Positions 43,584 to 56,019 of a DNA stretch of 64,000 nucleotides are shown here, one piece after another. The position numbers were made by a program, and so were the translations under genes. Under the pieces are notes generated by a model. It was not told the origin of the DNA, did no database searches, and saw nothing but the letters and a program-made list of their open reading frames with translations. The DNA lies in contig OW028586.1 of the NCBI GenBank assembly GCA_932294295.1, forward strand, positions 6,415,701-6,479,700. The letters run 5' to 3'. Each line of letters opens with the position of its first letter. Within the stretch, counting starts at the first letter, position 1. This DNA comes from Alitta virens (lineage: Eukaryota > Annelida > Polychaeta > Phyllodocida > Nereididae).

Positions 43584-44154
43584 GACATCGACATTGCAAT
43601 TCTATCTTGCTTTTAGTGAGAACGGTTTCCTGTGGTTAATGCAGGACCATTCGGAAATCCAACAATCCAACCTGTCTTACAACACGCATTCACAAAACCA
43701 ACTTTTGATCAGAATATATTGTTCTATCGAGCATTGTAACTCTTGATTGGCCAACGTATTGTGGCATTTGTTACTTCCTGTGAAAGTCAGATCAACAAAG
43801 AATGTCATTGGTGGATGCTGTTGTCATGGCAACCAAACAAGGATGCCAAGAATCTCATTTTCTCTGGTAGTGGTGTCGTATATTGTCCCAAATCAAAGTT
43901 GCTCTCTTTTGTGGTGACATACAACTCTTTTGGTGAATTAATTAACAGTACAATGGCAAAATGTATTCACAGGCAATAACATAGCACCACAGTAAACGTC
44001 TATGACACATGTAAACTAAAATTGCCTCAATTGCACCTGTTTTACCAAGAATTAAATATGATAAGTTTAAAAACCCCTTGCAATTTACTAGAAACTTCTA
44101 TAAATTATGTGCAGTCAGTTAGTGTATTTCTTTTCGAAAACTTTTATTTCATAC

Positions 44155-44330
44155 GTTACTTAATGGTGAGGTGGTATTGATAGTGAGGTGATCTTAATAG
44201 TTCAATAAACGAAATAGGCCTATATATATATATCATATAATAGTTAATCAAACATTTTGGGCCAAACTTCAGTCTCTTTAATAAGGAGTGACCTATATAG
44301 TGAGGTGGTCTTAAGACGAGGCTCTTGAAG
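44155..44330. repeat. AAGACCACC-family element (family H)
   Basis: TTAATGGTGAGGTGGTATTG and GTGAGGTGATCTTAATAG at the left; AGTGAGGTGGTCTTAAGACG at the right. A TA run lies in the middle (about 44220). Confidence 0.6.
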
Positions 44331-45229
44331 CATGTCACTGATCACTTAATCCACTTAGGGTCTTCTGAGCGCAGGGATTTTTACCAGGGGACTACTTTTT
44401 CCATATATACAAGGGCACAGGTACACGTTAGTTGATTGAAGGGTGATGTCCAAATGATGTTCTCAGCCTCTGTATCCAGCCAAAGATGCTGTGAGCCCAG
44501 GTGAATAAACAGTTGCATCTTGCCAAAATAAACTCAGACCACTTCCCCCGGTGTGTAAAACTGCGAGTAAAGAGGTTCCTTCAGCTGACAGGCTTAACCT
44601 TCTAATAGTAAATAAACTGGTATACCTCAATTTTACACTACTTCGCTAATAAGGACACCTCACTTAAGGCTGCTGTCTAATTTAAGGAAACACTTTCAGT
44701 CGAATGTATAAACTAGCTAATATAGTCCAATCTGTTATTTTAGCTATATAGTCTAATATAGACGTTAGCTTACACATTTAGTAGCATTAACTGTTCAAAA
44801 AACATTGTGAAAATTTCAAAAAGAAAGTTTAACTAACTTTTTTGTTTTAATTTCGACAAAGTTTTAGATATTTTGACTAATGTTTTAGACATTTTAACTT
44901 TTAACCCCTTTTGAAAAACCTTTAGACATTATAACCAACTATTAGCCATTGATGTTACCTGTTTCTTGACTAACTGACTCCAAAAGTCACTTTTAGTCAG
45001 CTTTATCGAGGAAGTTGGTCAGGCCCAGTCTTTGTATAATCTGTCGAGACTATCAGCCTGTAGTATCCCAGCAACAGGTATGGGTTCTAACCGATGTTCT
45101 AACTGATGAACTAACTTCTATTCGATGTTCTAGCTGATCATCAAAGCACTGGAAGCATCTCTATCTCTGGCTCAGCAACTTTGCCATTCTTGAGGCATCT
45201 ATCAAAAGTATCTAACCATCTATACAGGA

Positions 45230-45560
45230 ATACCTCGCTATTGAGACTCAAGAATGACGTCCGATATGAAAATGAGATTGTGCTCAGGACTTGAGATTAC
45301 TTCAGTGTTAAAGCGACCACTATCAAGACCTGGAGCATCATTTAGACCACCTCATTATTAAACCTACTCCATGCAGTATTGTTATTAACACCAGATACAG
45401 AAAAGAATAGCTGTGGTATTCTCAACACTGCGTTTCCTGGCATATTTTGCTTACTTTTATGTCAATATGCGAAACCTGAAACTGATTGATCATAATATGT
45501 ATGCATTATCATGCATTGGTCTTAATAGTGAGGTTGTCTTTAAATGGGTTACCCCTGTAC
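45230..45560. repeat. AAGACCACC-family DNA (family H), diverged
   Basis: GAATACCTCGCTATTGAGAC, AGACCACCTCATTATTAAACC and GGTCTTAATAGTGAGGTTGTC occur in order. Confidence 0.5.
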
Positions 45561-45647
45561 CTATACAGATTTTATCATAGGAAGCTCTATGTCTCTGATC
45601 TCTTGAATATACAAGCTAAAAGTTTCCCCACTGGGAATGCAAACAAA

Positions 45648-45720
45648 AAGTCCGCTGTAGCGGGAGGGTCCGCATAATTGTCTACCTTAAAACAATCCGC
45701 AAACTATTGCTGGACCGCGT
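45648..45720. other. GTCCGC-rich segment, locus 3
   Basis: AAGTCCGCTGTAGCGGGAGG, GTCCGCATAATTG, AATCCGCAAAC and TGGACCGCG within 73 bp. Function unknown. Confidence 0.35.
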
Positions 45721-45724
45721 TTTA

Positions 45725-46955
45725 GAATCTTCTCTGTTATTCTTACAAGATACAGCTCAAAATGGCTGATCAAAACAAACATATTTGGAAGGAAGGCATT
45801 CCACACTATCTCCAAAATTGACACACACAACAAGTGTGCAGAATTTTTAGTTCTTTTTTCGTCTGGCCAACGATTTTGTGATTATTTGTTCAAGAAGTTG
45901 CTACTGTCTGGTTCATGTAAATCCTGTGAAATGTATTGACTTTACGTAGACATTTGTCATAACTATTCTAAATTCCCAAATTCTAATAACTTCGTTATGT
46001 TTGCGCGTTAACATTTGCTGGCTTATGGTGGGCATATGAGAGAATTCTTGGGTTATACCGAAAAATTGCTGTCATTTTGCAAGCACGTCGATATCATTGT
46101 GAGGCAGTTTGTCGGACTATTCTTAGGTTCGAAACTCGACTTTTATCAAGATAGCTTAGACAACAACACCAATAAAATAAAATAAATGCAAGAAAGAACC
46201 ACAAAAAATTAAGTGAAGCATATGTAAGTTCATATGACTTTCATCATAATTATTAGAAATAAATTATGCAAATGACTTACAATTTACTGGCGATCAGTTT
46301 GACTAAGTCATTTTTTAATAAGAAACTTCTTTTTAAAAGTATTTTTTAAGAATTTAAATTGAAGATTTTAGTGTTTATCAACGTTTATAGCTGCCTAATA
46401 TGCCTATGCCAAAATGTTAACGAAACCAACCAGAACTGCATTGACTAAATACCTGCATTTAAATCTATATACAGATATACATTTGTCAACTATTATTAAG
46501 TTACACTGACCTGTCATTTCATATTAATATGCTTCAATAACTCAACAGTCATTTGTCAAGAGATATTTGTAATCTTTTAATGTTCCTTGAAATTACTGGT
46601 TAAATCCTTCCATATCAAATTTCATGGGCGATAATAGAGCATCCCACGGTTAACTTAATTCTGACATTATGATTAAGTGCTAGCTTTACTACTGACATTT
46701 GATAGTGTTAAATGATCTCTATTAAGTGCATATTATGATCAATTAGTGTCGTTTGGGGTCAATTCTCGTCAGTTGAAGGATTGAGGTACAATGTATATAT
46801 GCTCCACTGCAGAGGTAAACTTTATTCATACCTGTACTGATATATATTGTATTATACAGACATTTAGGAGTACTATTAAGTAGTACATGCACACTAGTTT
46901 TGACTGATACACAATAAAGACATAGTTATTAAGAATATACTCTGATATCAAAACT
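45725..46955. other. Non-coding stretch
   Basis: AT-rich; no gene or repeat family recognised. Confidence 0.55.
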
Positions 46956-47069
46956 GGCCTTATTGGAGATGTGGTAATAATAGCTAGGTAAATGAAAATG
47001 ACAGGGTAAAGTTTCATAAATCTGGTCTTAATAATGATGTGGTTTTAAGTAGAGGCCTCAAGGTTCCCC

Positions 47070-47722
47070 GGAACTAAGTAGTTACTCTGGATACATGGCT
47101 TCAAATCCCTCTCCCTGCACTGTTTATGAGCCACATCTCAGTCCCTGTCCCATCACATGGGATGTACTCATCATCATCTCATCCATGGTAGTGACTGTGG
47201 GTCCATGGGTTCAAAGCCCACACCCTGCACTGTTTATGAGCCACATCTCAGTCCCTGTCCCATCACATGGGATGTACTCATCATCATCTCATCCATGGTA
47301 GTGACTGTGGGTCCATGGGTTCAAAGCCCACTCCCTGCACTGTTTATGAGCTACATCTCAGTCCCTGTCCCATCACATGGGATGTACTCATCATCATCTC
47401 ATCCATGGTAGTGACTGTGGGTCCATGGGTTCAAAGCCCACACCCTGCACTGTTTATGAGCCACATCTCAGTCCCTGTCCCATCACATGGGATGTACTCA
47501 TCATCATCTCATCCATGGTAGTGACTGTGGGTCCATGGGTTCAAAGCCCACACCCTGCACTGTTTATGAGCCACATCTCAGTCCCTGTCCCATCACATGG
47601 GATGTACTCATCATCATCTCATCCATGGTAGTGACTGTAGGTGCATGGGTTCAAAGCCCACTCCCTGCACTGTTTATGAGCCACATCTCAGTCCCTGTCC
47701 CATAACACGGGATGTACTCATC
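47070..47722 (+). mobile_element. tRNA-SINE (family B) expanded to about 5.6 tandem 110-bp units
   Basis: Near-identical 110-bp units each contain GGTCCATGGGTTCAAAGCCC (box B), TGTTTATGAGCCACATCTCA, GTCCCTGTCCCATCACATGG and CATCATCATCTCATCCATGG. Because 110 is not a multiple of 3 and the unit is open in all frames, overlapping frames of 84 codons recur every 110 bp; they are not genes. The first unit follows a decayed tRNA-like head near 47075. Confidence 0.9.
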
Positions 47723-48654
47723 TTTCACCATTGTGTACACTATATAGATAAACTAGTGGTTTTCTGTTGTAAAAGCAGGACCTAATCCTCTCTTCAATGC
47801 ATGTCCCTATCACAGCTTATCCATGAAGTGTGCTCGGCATAAGTTACAGCAAATCAGTTGAACCAACATTCATGCTGTCACGATTGCTTAAGAAAATAAA
47901 CCGTTGCCATGGTAAATATACACTTGGTATATGAAAAGAATCAGGCTTTTTATAAGCAGGAAATGGGCTGTACGGTTCCTGTGAGCCTGTGATAAAAAAT
48001 GTCCAAGAAAAAAAATTACAAACTACAATTATTCCTCTTTGAATATTCAATATATGAATTTCAAACTTACTGATTTAGAAGTTAGATTGAACATATTTAA
48101 ATCGAATGTAATTTTAAATCTCACATGAACGCCTGTCTCGCTCAGACACTAGGGGAAGCCTTCCCTCTAAAAGTAATAATTGTGTTCGAGAAAATGGCAG
48201 TAGAACCATATCATAGGATCACCTCAATACTTGAACCACCTATAGGACCACTTGTGTATATTCAAACAGCCCAGAGGGAAATTTCTGCGTTTTACCCATT
48301 TAAAACGGCCACCTACCTATGACTGAAATCACAGGTTTGTCTGTATATGGATCAAAATGTGTCTGACACATGCAATACATGAACATAGGATTGATTTCGT
48401 TGGCCATAAAAAAGTTGCACACTGGCTAAACACACATGTTATCCACCCTAACAATTCAAATATTATGAGTGTCATGTAATAACATCAACCCCTTTCAAGG
48501 GTTTATTATTATTTTAGGGTGATATATCAGAAAATATGAAGGGTGTTAAATCTGAGTAAATCGTCATGGTGATAGTTTTTGTTTTGGTTATGATAGAACT
48601 TGAATCTATTGGTTGCATTACCTACATTAATACTCAGTAATACACCAGTTGTAT

Positions 48655-48750
48655 TGTCTCAAAATCTCAATAATAGAGGCCTGGGGTTTCATTATGTATG
48701 ACCAGCTGACAGAGGCTGACGTAATGATGAGATAAAGGCAGCTTGGTCCT
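48655..48750 (-). mobile_element. SINE family A, tail fragment
   Basis: TATGACCAGCTGACAGAGGC, TGACGTAATGATGAGATAAA, then GGACCTCCAGCAG. It directly abuts the family F element at 48772. Confidence 0.7.
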
Positions 48751-48771
48751 GGGACCTCCAGCAGAGTAGCT

Positions 48772-49032
48772 ACAGTAAGTTTCATAAAATACGGTCGACT
48801 CTAGCTGTCTGTAGTTACCTGTACCTGACTGTGGTCTAACCATGCTAAAACCAGCTGCTTCTCTCCACTTCTATAGCTAATAGTCATCTTACATTTATCA
48901 CCAGAAAAGTGTAAACATTGGCAAATATAATATATTATGAATATGTACTTTTAGATCCAATTGTGAGTAGCCAGCTATGACAGCTTTGGCTAGGTTCAAT
49001 TTGGCAGGCCGTTTTTAATGAAACTAACTGTA
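48772..49032 (+). mobile_element. 250-bp element with terminal inverted repeats (family F), copy 2
   Basis: Starts ACAGTAAGTTTCATAAAATA and ends AATGAAACTAACTGT. The interior words AACCAGCTGCTTCTCTCCAC, TTACATTTATCACCAGAAAA and GCTTTGGCTAGGTTCAATTT match copy 1 in reverse complement. Confidence 0.85.
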
Positions 49033-49039
49033 TGCATTA

Positions 49040-50570
49040 GGCTACACAATTATTGTATTATATAATTGCATTGTATTCTTAATATGGCAATACTGTAAAA
49101 AAAAATGTCATCCGTTTATCTTTGTCTATCTTTCTAGTCTTCATAATACGTCTATCTGTCTGTCTGCTGTGGGTATCTCCACTTCATGAATTTTCTGGTA
49201 GACTTTATCTCCTAGAGTAAGGGATGTATTACCAGACAGAAAAAACACTAGCCTCCCTGTAGTGTAGATGTACCATCTCTGGGGTTTATTCAGTGGGTGC
49301 TATAGCCCTGGTATTTTCTAGCTGTATTTTCTAGGGGTATTTTCAGGTATTTTCTAGGGGTGCAGGTATCCATCATTGATAGATATAGGCAGGAAGCGAT
49401 GATAGGCTGATGAAAGTTGTTCCATTTTGTTGATTGTTATGGAAGGGAACTGACAAATTGGTTAGGACGGAGAGACAGAAAAAAAAATGTTGAAAGAGAT
49501 AAAACAGTGTTTAGAAAGAAATGAAACAGTGTTTCTAGTTTTATGTAGGCCTACATAACACTAATGCTACATCCAGAGTAGTCTTTTATAACAAGAAACA
49601 TAACATATACAATATAATGTCATCATCATCATCATGTAAATCATTTTTGTTGATGAGGGGGTCATGCAGAATATATTGAGGATTTTTGTTTTTCCTTGAT
49701 ATATTATTTCTTAAATAATTCTTAATTCCATATACACAATGCATTAAGTAATCTTACATTAATATAATTATGCTATAATTAATGTTTATGCATGTTTTAG
49801 TGGCCTTTTTTCTTACATTGTACCAATATCATATGGATAGAGATAAAATGTATTGTTCATTCGTCACAAATTTAAGTGAAAATATCGGTATAGTCGATAC
49901 ATATTTAAGCTGAAAATCTCGTGTATGCAAAAGAGGAAAATCATAATATTTATTTCAGTGTAAACAAAAACAAAGAACGAGAAAGGCTTTGAAATAAACT
50001 AAAGCTTATCCGGACTGACGTGCTGGAATTTTGAAAATCCATGAAACCCTTTTTAAGTGACCTTGCCTCGCAGACAGGTGAACATGGGCTGTTGCCTCCT
50101 TGGCAGATGCTAACAAATCTTTACCCATTTCTTTTGCCTCGTGAACGAACCCTAAATTCCTCTAGTCTTATTCTGAGAGCTGGGTTATTCACAGGCATAC
50201 CATCTTTGATTTGCTATAAAGTCCAGCTAGTTTGATATGACTCAGAATGCTGTGTGAAATGAGATAGCTTCTTTCTTGCATTATCGCTCAAGCAGCTGTC
50301 ATGTTTGACCTTTTATCACAGATATGGAGGTTTAATGGATGGCCAATCTATCATATTATGATTTTTCCCTCAAGTATTACATCACTGAAATTCAACATGT
50401 CTTCACAAACCAATTGATCATGTTTTAGTACATAATACATGTATAACATATATTACATATATTTCTGCATCTTTTACAGATGAACAATGGAATCATCAGA
50501 GTAATATATATCTATCTGACAGTATCTGTGATGGAACATTAATATTGAAACCACCTCATGTATTATCAAT
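49040..50570. other. Non-coding stretch
   Basis: AT-rich. A 64-codon open frame from 50041 shows no family resemblance, and no splice-consistent exon was recognised. Confidence 0.5.
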
Positions 50571-50579
50571 TCTGATGCG

Positions 50580-50680
50580 AGTAAAGACTTCACCCATGGG
50601 CCAAATGAGTAACATGGTGTGGATTTGGTTTTATTCTCATCATTACGTCTGCCTCTGACAGCTGGTCATGTCAGTTGAAA
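50580..50680 (+). mobile_element. SINE family A, tail fragment
   Basis: GACTTCACCCATGGGCCAAA, GAGTAACATGGTGTGGA, TCTCATCATTACGTCTGCCT and CTGACAGCTGGTCATG. Confidence 0.75.
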
Positions 50681-51729
50681 AATGGCATTTAGACAATGCA
50701 ATGATGTTAAGTTTTGCCCAAATTTGGCCTTAATAGTGAGGTTATACACTAATATGGTTTCATTTTAGGGAGTGATGGATTATTGTTAAGACTTGAACGC
50801 AAAAATAATCCCCTCCCCTTTTTTATTTTATTTTTTGCAGTATTTTTCTAATTCTGTGTGAACCAATATGTCACCAGACCTAAGTGACACTCGACAGCGT
50901 GTCAGACATATATTTGCCAATAAAACTATAAAAAAATATTTTTTGTCCCACTACAGTCACCAGATCAAAAACAAACATCTTGAAAACCAGACAAATGTCA
51001 AGAACACTCCAAAACAATTGCCATGGAGATTTGACAGCAAAAGTAAACGAAGAAGTGTTATAAAACAGAAATATAAAAAAATATATCTAAAGAGACTTGG
51101 GAATTAGGTAAATATTTATTCCAAATTGTGGCATTATCAAGAGCTGATGAAGAGAATTGTGTTATTATGATACAAAGTGTAAAAAAATATATAACAAGTT
51201 TCTTGTAAAAAAAATATAAATATATATATATTTACTTTACCAGAGAAGGTAATGAATAAAAAAAAACCTTCTTATCGAAATATATATTCTTTTAATTGAC
51301 AAATTTACTATTTTATTTCGGTTTATAAGGATTAAATCATAATGGTAACTTCAAATAATATTAGAATTACGTTACATTACAAATATAATTTGCTTATTTT
51401 TATTCAGTCGTATAGATAACAGTAACCAATATCTTTTATATCTACATTTAAACGAAATTTCATTTCAGACTTTAGCACAAAAAATAATATATCACAACCT
51501 CCTTTTCTATATGACAAAGACGTGATGTAGAAACCCATAGTTTAAGAAAAAAGAAACATGAAAAAGATGGAACATGCCTGACTCATCAACTCATCTGTAA
51601 ATACGTCAATCAGAGATGTTCTTTTTGAGAGGTTTTTTAGATAATTGTAAATAAACTGTGGAGGGTGGCACAGATGATGAGATTATGTCACAGCTTATGA
51701 GTAACCCTCGTGAGCTAAAAAATATTCGA

Positions 51730-51900
51730 ACACATTATACAGAGAACCTCGCCATTACGACCATTTTATAAACATACTTTACTGTCCATAATAGTGAAGT
51801 GGTCTTTATAGCTAGGTAAATGTAATTTATTAGCTTAAAATCCATGATCTTAACAGTGAGGTGGTCTTAATAATGAGATGATATTAAAATATAATTCACT
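51730..51900. repeat. AAGACCACC-family element (family H)
   Basis: GAGAACCTCGCCATTACGACC at the left; ATAGTGAAGTGGTCTTTATAG and AACAGTGAGGTGGTCTTAAT at the right. Confidence 0.6.
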
Positions 51901-52359
51901 ACATATTACACATTTATGAATGTAACATATATTTGGGATAGACATTCAATATTGAATTATTTCTTAAATAGCAATATAGGCCTGGCACATGTATTTTATT
52001 CTTATTTTATTCTTAAACCATATTGCAAGGTAGTGTTCACAACACAATATAAAATCCATACATGGTTAAATCGCAATATTATATTTCGCATTGTGCTTAA
52101 AGGAAATCACTTGATACCCAAAATTGTGAAATATCGTGGTGAAGAGACTGAAATATTATATTACAAATATGACAGGTTTATTGAAAAACTAATACTGTAT
52201 TTTCAATTAAAATATTTTTTGTAATAAAGTAAGCTCACTTAAAATGTGTTATGTAAAAATTGCTGTAATCGATGTGATCAGATTTCACGCAAAATATCAA
52301 GTGATTTAATTTTTTACAAATACAATTTCTTATGACAAAGAATACACCTATCCACCTGT

Positions 52360-52585
52360 CCAGTAACCTACCTACCTACCTACCTACCTATCAATCTTTC
52401 CATTGTATATTGTATTTTTTAGACTGAGAGTATTACTGTAGAACTGAATAATTCATCTCAAAATACAAAATTTCTTAAATAAATAAATAATGAATGGAAT
52501 GAATCCATCTCTTTCTATCTATCTTTCTATCTATCTATCTATCTATCTATCTGCTTATCTATCTATCTATCTATCTATATATCTA
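52360..52585. repeat. TACC and TATC microsatellites
   Basis: A TACC run at 52365-52390 and a TATC/TTTC run at 52505-52585, with AT-rich spacer. Confidence 0.88.
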
Positions 52586-52599
52586 TAGATCCAAGAACA

Positions 52600-53370
52600 G
52601 TTCAATTTTAACATCTTTGGTCAGCAAACAATCTAATTTCACTTAATTAGCATTCAAATTGGTTAATCAATTAATCAACAAATTGGCTCTCATCGTCTAT
52701 TGCCTGTTCTCGTGGCTTTCCCGTTGCTGGCGATATCTCCCATCATGCACTGGGAGCTAGTAGACTGGTCGGTTGATTCCATGTTTATTGATCCTAAATA
52801 ATGTTAGACTGGTGCCCTGTTGGCTCCACACTGACTGGTCAGCATTACTTGGACTGGTCCCTTGAGAGCATAACAATCTTCTACTGGTCCCGCAACACTA
52901 CTATTATATTCCCTATCCACCAACTGTTCTATTCTATTATTCTATCCAGTTCTATCCAATTCTATCCAATTCTATTCATCCGATTCAGTGATTCAATTGC
53001 CTTCAACAGTTTTTCCATCAGTTCTCATCATTGCATGTACCAACAACAACTTCATATTTTATTCAACAACAAATTCCAATTGTTCAACAACATCTAGACA
53101 AGGCTCCATTTCTAAGTCTGCCTGATGAAACTTTATCCCATCACATGTTTTCTATCAAATGCTTCCAAACTGTGGCAGAAGATTTGGACAGAAATTCGAT
53201 CTCAATCTGTTAGTAATTTTGCTAACTACATACAGATGAATGTCTTTATTTCATTGCCATAAAGCATAAGTAAATCAACACATTTTTAGCTTCTTCTTTT
53301 GCCAGACCATGGGTTTCTATTAAATGTATTAACTATACAATTGATAACTGAAGGAAGTGCAGCTAATAAC
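52600..53370. other. Non-coding stretch with TATCC/ATTCT low-complexity words
   Basis: TTCTATCCAATTCTATCC-type repeats lie at 52925-52985. No gene recognised. Confidence 0.55.
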
Positions 53371-53374
53371 TACC

Positions 53375-53465
53375 TGTATAAACAGTGCAGAGGGTGAGGT
53401 TTGAACCCATGCATGCACCAACAGCCACTCTCTATAAGTCTCTAACCATTTGGCCACCTAATTAC
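53375..53465 (-). mobile_element. tRNA-SINE family B, fragment
   Basis: AAACAGTGCAGAGGGTGAGG, inverted box B GGTTTGAACCCATGCATGC and inverted head TCTAACCATTTGGCCACC. Confidence 0.72.
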
Positions 53466-54070
53466 CCTCCCCCTATATTGGTTCAGAATAAATGTTCACC
53501 CGTTTTTGGTCCTATTGTTTTTCATATTGCGCAGAACGGACAGAAATCTTATAATTAGCAACAAGTCAAAACCAAACTTTCAAATTTATGATGACACTTC
53601 TTTGTAATGAATAACTTAAAGTTTGATACATTCTCAATTGTGATTACTTCCGTTTCTCCGTAACCATGGCAAATGGCCATCATGATGACAAGAGGGCAAA
53701 CAATTATAATTGGAAAGATAGGAAACTTGAAGGTAATTGTTACATATATGTGTTTGCATGGTTCAGAAACTTGGGGTTTGAATTATTGGTAACATTTCTA
53801 CCAATTTTCTGCTAGCATCAGCATTTGAGCACATCTGATATCTTACAATTGACTAATTCAAAACTTCAGAATTCTATTGACTTTCAGATATTTAATTTAA
53901 CTGCAAATTGCAATCTAATTTCTTTCAATCTTAAATACGAACTCTCTTAAGACATCGACCTTTACACTGTTAATGTATTTTTGCATCCCTGGGGTGACAT
54001 CATAAGTCTTTTGATGGTCATTTTTAGCCTGACCCCCCAAAACCTCGGCTCTTCTGCCACCCGTTATCTT

Positions 54071-54162
54071 GGTCCGCAGTTTTCCGGTCTTCCATCTACC
54101 TTGGGATTTCGCGGACCACAGAGTCAGCCCCCATGCAACAAGCGGACACGAAATTGCGGACC
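54071..54162. other. GTCCGC/GCGGAC-rich segment, locus 4
   Basis: TGGTCCGCAG, TTCGCGGACCAC, AAGCGGACACG and TTGCGGACC within 92 bp. Function unknown. Confidence 0.4.
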
Positions 54163-54411
54163 TAACTCGGATTGATTACTCCGCTCAAGAAGTGTGGAAG
54201 AACTAATTGACTTTAACAGCCTACCCTCGATGTAAGCACTATTGCCATGCTACTGTACAAGCTTCCACAAATGAGATGCGCAAAAAAGTTAAGAAAGTTT
54301 TTAACAACACACTTGCCACTGGTCAACCCATTGACTTAATACAGCAGACACCATTTAAGAAACCTAATTATGCAAACTACCCCACTTTAAGGACAATCTG
54401 TCTTTCTGTAC

Positions 54412-54585
54412 CAATTTCTTTCTTTCTTTCTGTCTTTCTGTCTTTCTGTCTGGCTTTCTACTCTCCTTCTTTATTTATTTCCATCTTTCTTTTTGCTTTC
54501 GTTTTTTTTTTCATTCTTTCTTTTTTTCTTTCTTTTTTTCTTTCTTTCTTTTTTTCTTTCTTTTTTTCTTTCTTTCTATTTACTC
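54412..54585. repeat. TTTC microsatellite
   Basis: Imperfect CTTT/TTTTTTC units; a poly-Phe/Ser/Leu frame here is an artefact. Confidence 0.93.
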
Positions 54586-54911
54586 ACCACTAAAGATTTG
54601 TCATGTAAAAATCTGGTCCAAATTTTTTTTCCCTTTCATATAGACTATTAGTTGAGAAAATTCTGTACTTGTCTGACATCATGCAACACCATATAAAGAA
54701 AGTAGAAGCCTCTGGTACTCACCTGGAAATAAAGACAAATAACAGTTATAAGAAAAAGTAAATTATATTTTTAAATAAGAAACAATCACTAGTATAGAGA
54801 AGCTGTTGGTCCATGTTTTCTGTCTATCGCTCTATATGAATCTGTTTGTCTCTACCTCTGTTTCTGTCTTAGCCTATATTGCCTTTATATTTGTATGCTG
54901 TCTGTTGTCAA

Positions 54912-55114
54912 TTTACCAATGAGTGGGGTCTTTTACTTGTCCCAGCTTAGACACCGAGCACAACATGTGCAAGGTACCGTCAATAACATCTCATGAAACT
55001 GACATTCGGCAGCTGAGATGTAGCTGACGAAGAGTGCCCAGGCCAGTATCCGAACCCAGGACCTTTACAGGAGATAGCTAGGGCCTAAAGGCTTAACCAC
55101 TATACCAGCCAGAC
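54912..55114 (-). mobile_element. SINE family A, near full-length
   Basis: GTGGGGTCTTTTACTTGTCC, CAGCTTAGACACCGAGCACA, ACGAAGAGTGCCC, inverted box B TATCCGAACCCAGGACC and inverted head GGCTTAACCACTATACCAGC. Confidence 0.82.
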
Positions 55115-55249
55115 CTGTGTTTAGCGACCTTTTAAGGGAATTGATAAATATAGCAATTTAAAGACATTGGTAGTTTAATCTTTCCTCTCTGATAACTCAA
55201 TTTGCTTTTTAGACATTGAAGATCGTAACTAACTGATTCCATAAATATA

Positions 55250-55428
55250 TATTTCTCAGTGAAATGACAGGAATCAACTAAATGATAAGATGTCAAATAT
55301 ACATTAAGATGCACTAAGAATACTGCTGCTGGGATGCACTTGGCTTCAGCCAATCAGAGTCAAGGACGGGAACTTTTCCAGCCAATAGAATTGCAGTTTA
55401 CTGTCTTAGCCACCTGGTGGAAATATCA
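55250..55428 (-). repeat. 170-bp dispersed repeat (family G), copy 2
   Basis: Reverse complement of 9898-10068; shared words include GCTTCAGCCAATCAGAGTCA, CAGCCAATAGAATTGCAGTT and CCACCTGGTGGAAATA. Confidence 0.75.
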
Positions 55429-55779
55429 AGAAACGTCTGTTAAAATCCACTGTAGGGGGTAAAATATATACTGAAAATTAATTTTAGAGAGATGGAATGT
55501 AGTAGCCATCTACAACAGGCTACCGTTCTATAAAGGTGGCCCTGAGGACATGTTGCAGTGTATATAATTTCTGTCTTCATCACCTATGTCAATACCAGCT
55601 AGTCTGGCAGCTACCATTGCCCAATCCTGGATAATCTTACATAATCTTTCGTAATCTACTGCCAAACTCATTTGGTTGAGATTAACCAAACCTAATCTAA
55701 TGTGATCAGTGTAATCTATTGCATGGACAATTTACAATGTTATTTTACACTGTGATCTAATGTGAATATTATATGATAT

Positions 55780-56015
55780 CAATGTCTCGATGCTACTGGG
55801 TGTTACACATTTACTCTAAAGGTGGGGAGTTACACTTTCCCCAGCATAGACATTAGACAATAATATCCTAATTTGCAGTTCAATCCAAAAATAAATCTAG
55901 ATCACCTCACTTATGCGACCACCTACCATATAATATGTCAAAGGGCATCTTCGTTTAATAAAAACTACCTCACAATTAAGACAACCCTCACTATTAAAAC
56001 CACCTCACCATTAAG
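55780..56015. repeat. SINE A fragment followed by AAGACCACC-family DNA
   Basis: TCGATGCTACTGGGTGTTAC and TTTCCCCAGCATAGACATTA belong to family A. From 55890, CCACCTCACTATTAAAACC-like words of family H follow. Confidence 0.6.
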
Positions 56016-56019
56016 ACCA

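Noticed and set aside
47095..47785. Series of overlapping 62-84-codon open frames spaced 110 bp apart (and their counterparts at 5065-5411)
   Set aside because: They arise because a 110-bp tandem SINE unit is open in all three frames; no signal for translation.
50868..51107. 79-codon Lys-rich open frame
   Set aside because: No recognisable motif or family; flanked by AT-rich DNA and a poly-A-like context; not enough to call a gene.
51916..52224. 102-codon plus-strand open frame
   Set aside because: AT-rich composition, no recognised family, no splice or promoter context; an open frame of this size is expected by chance in such DNA.
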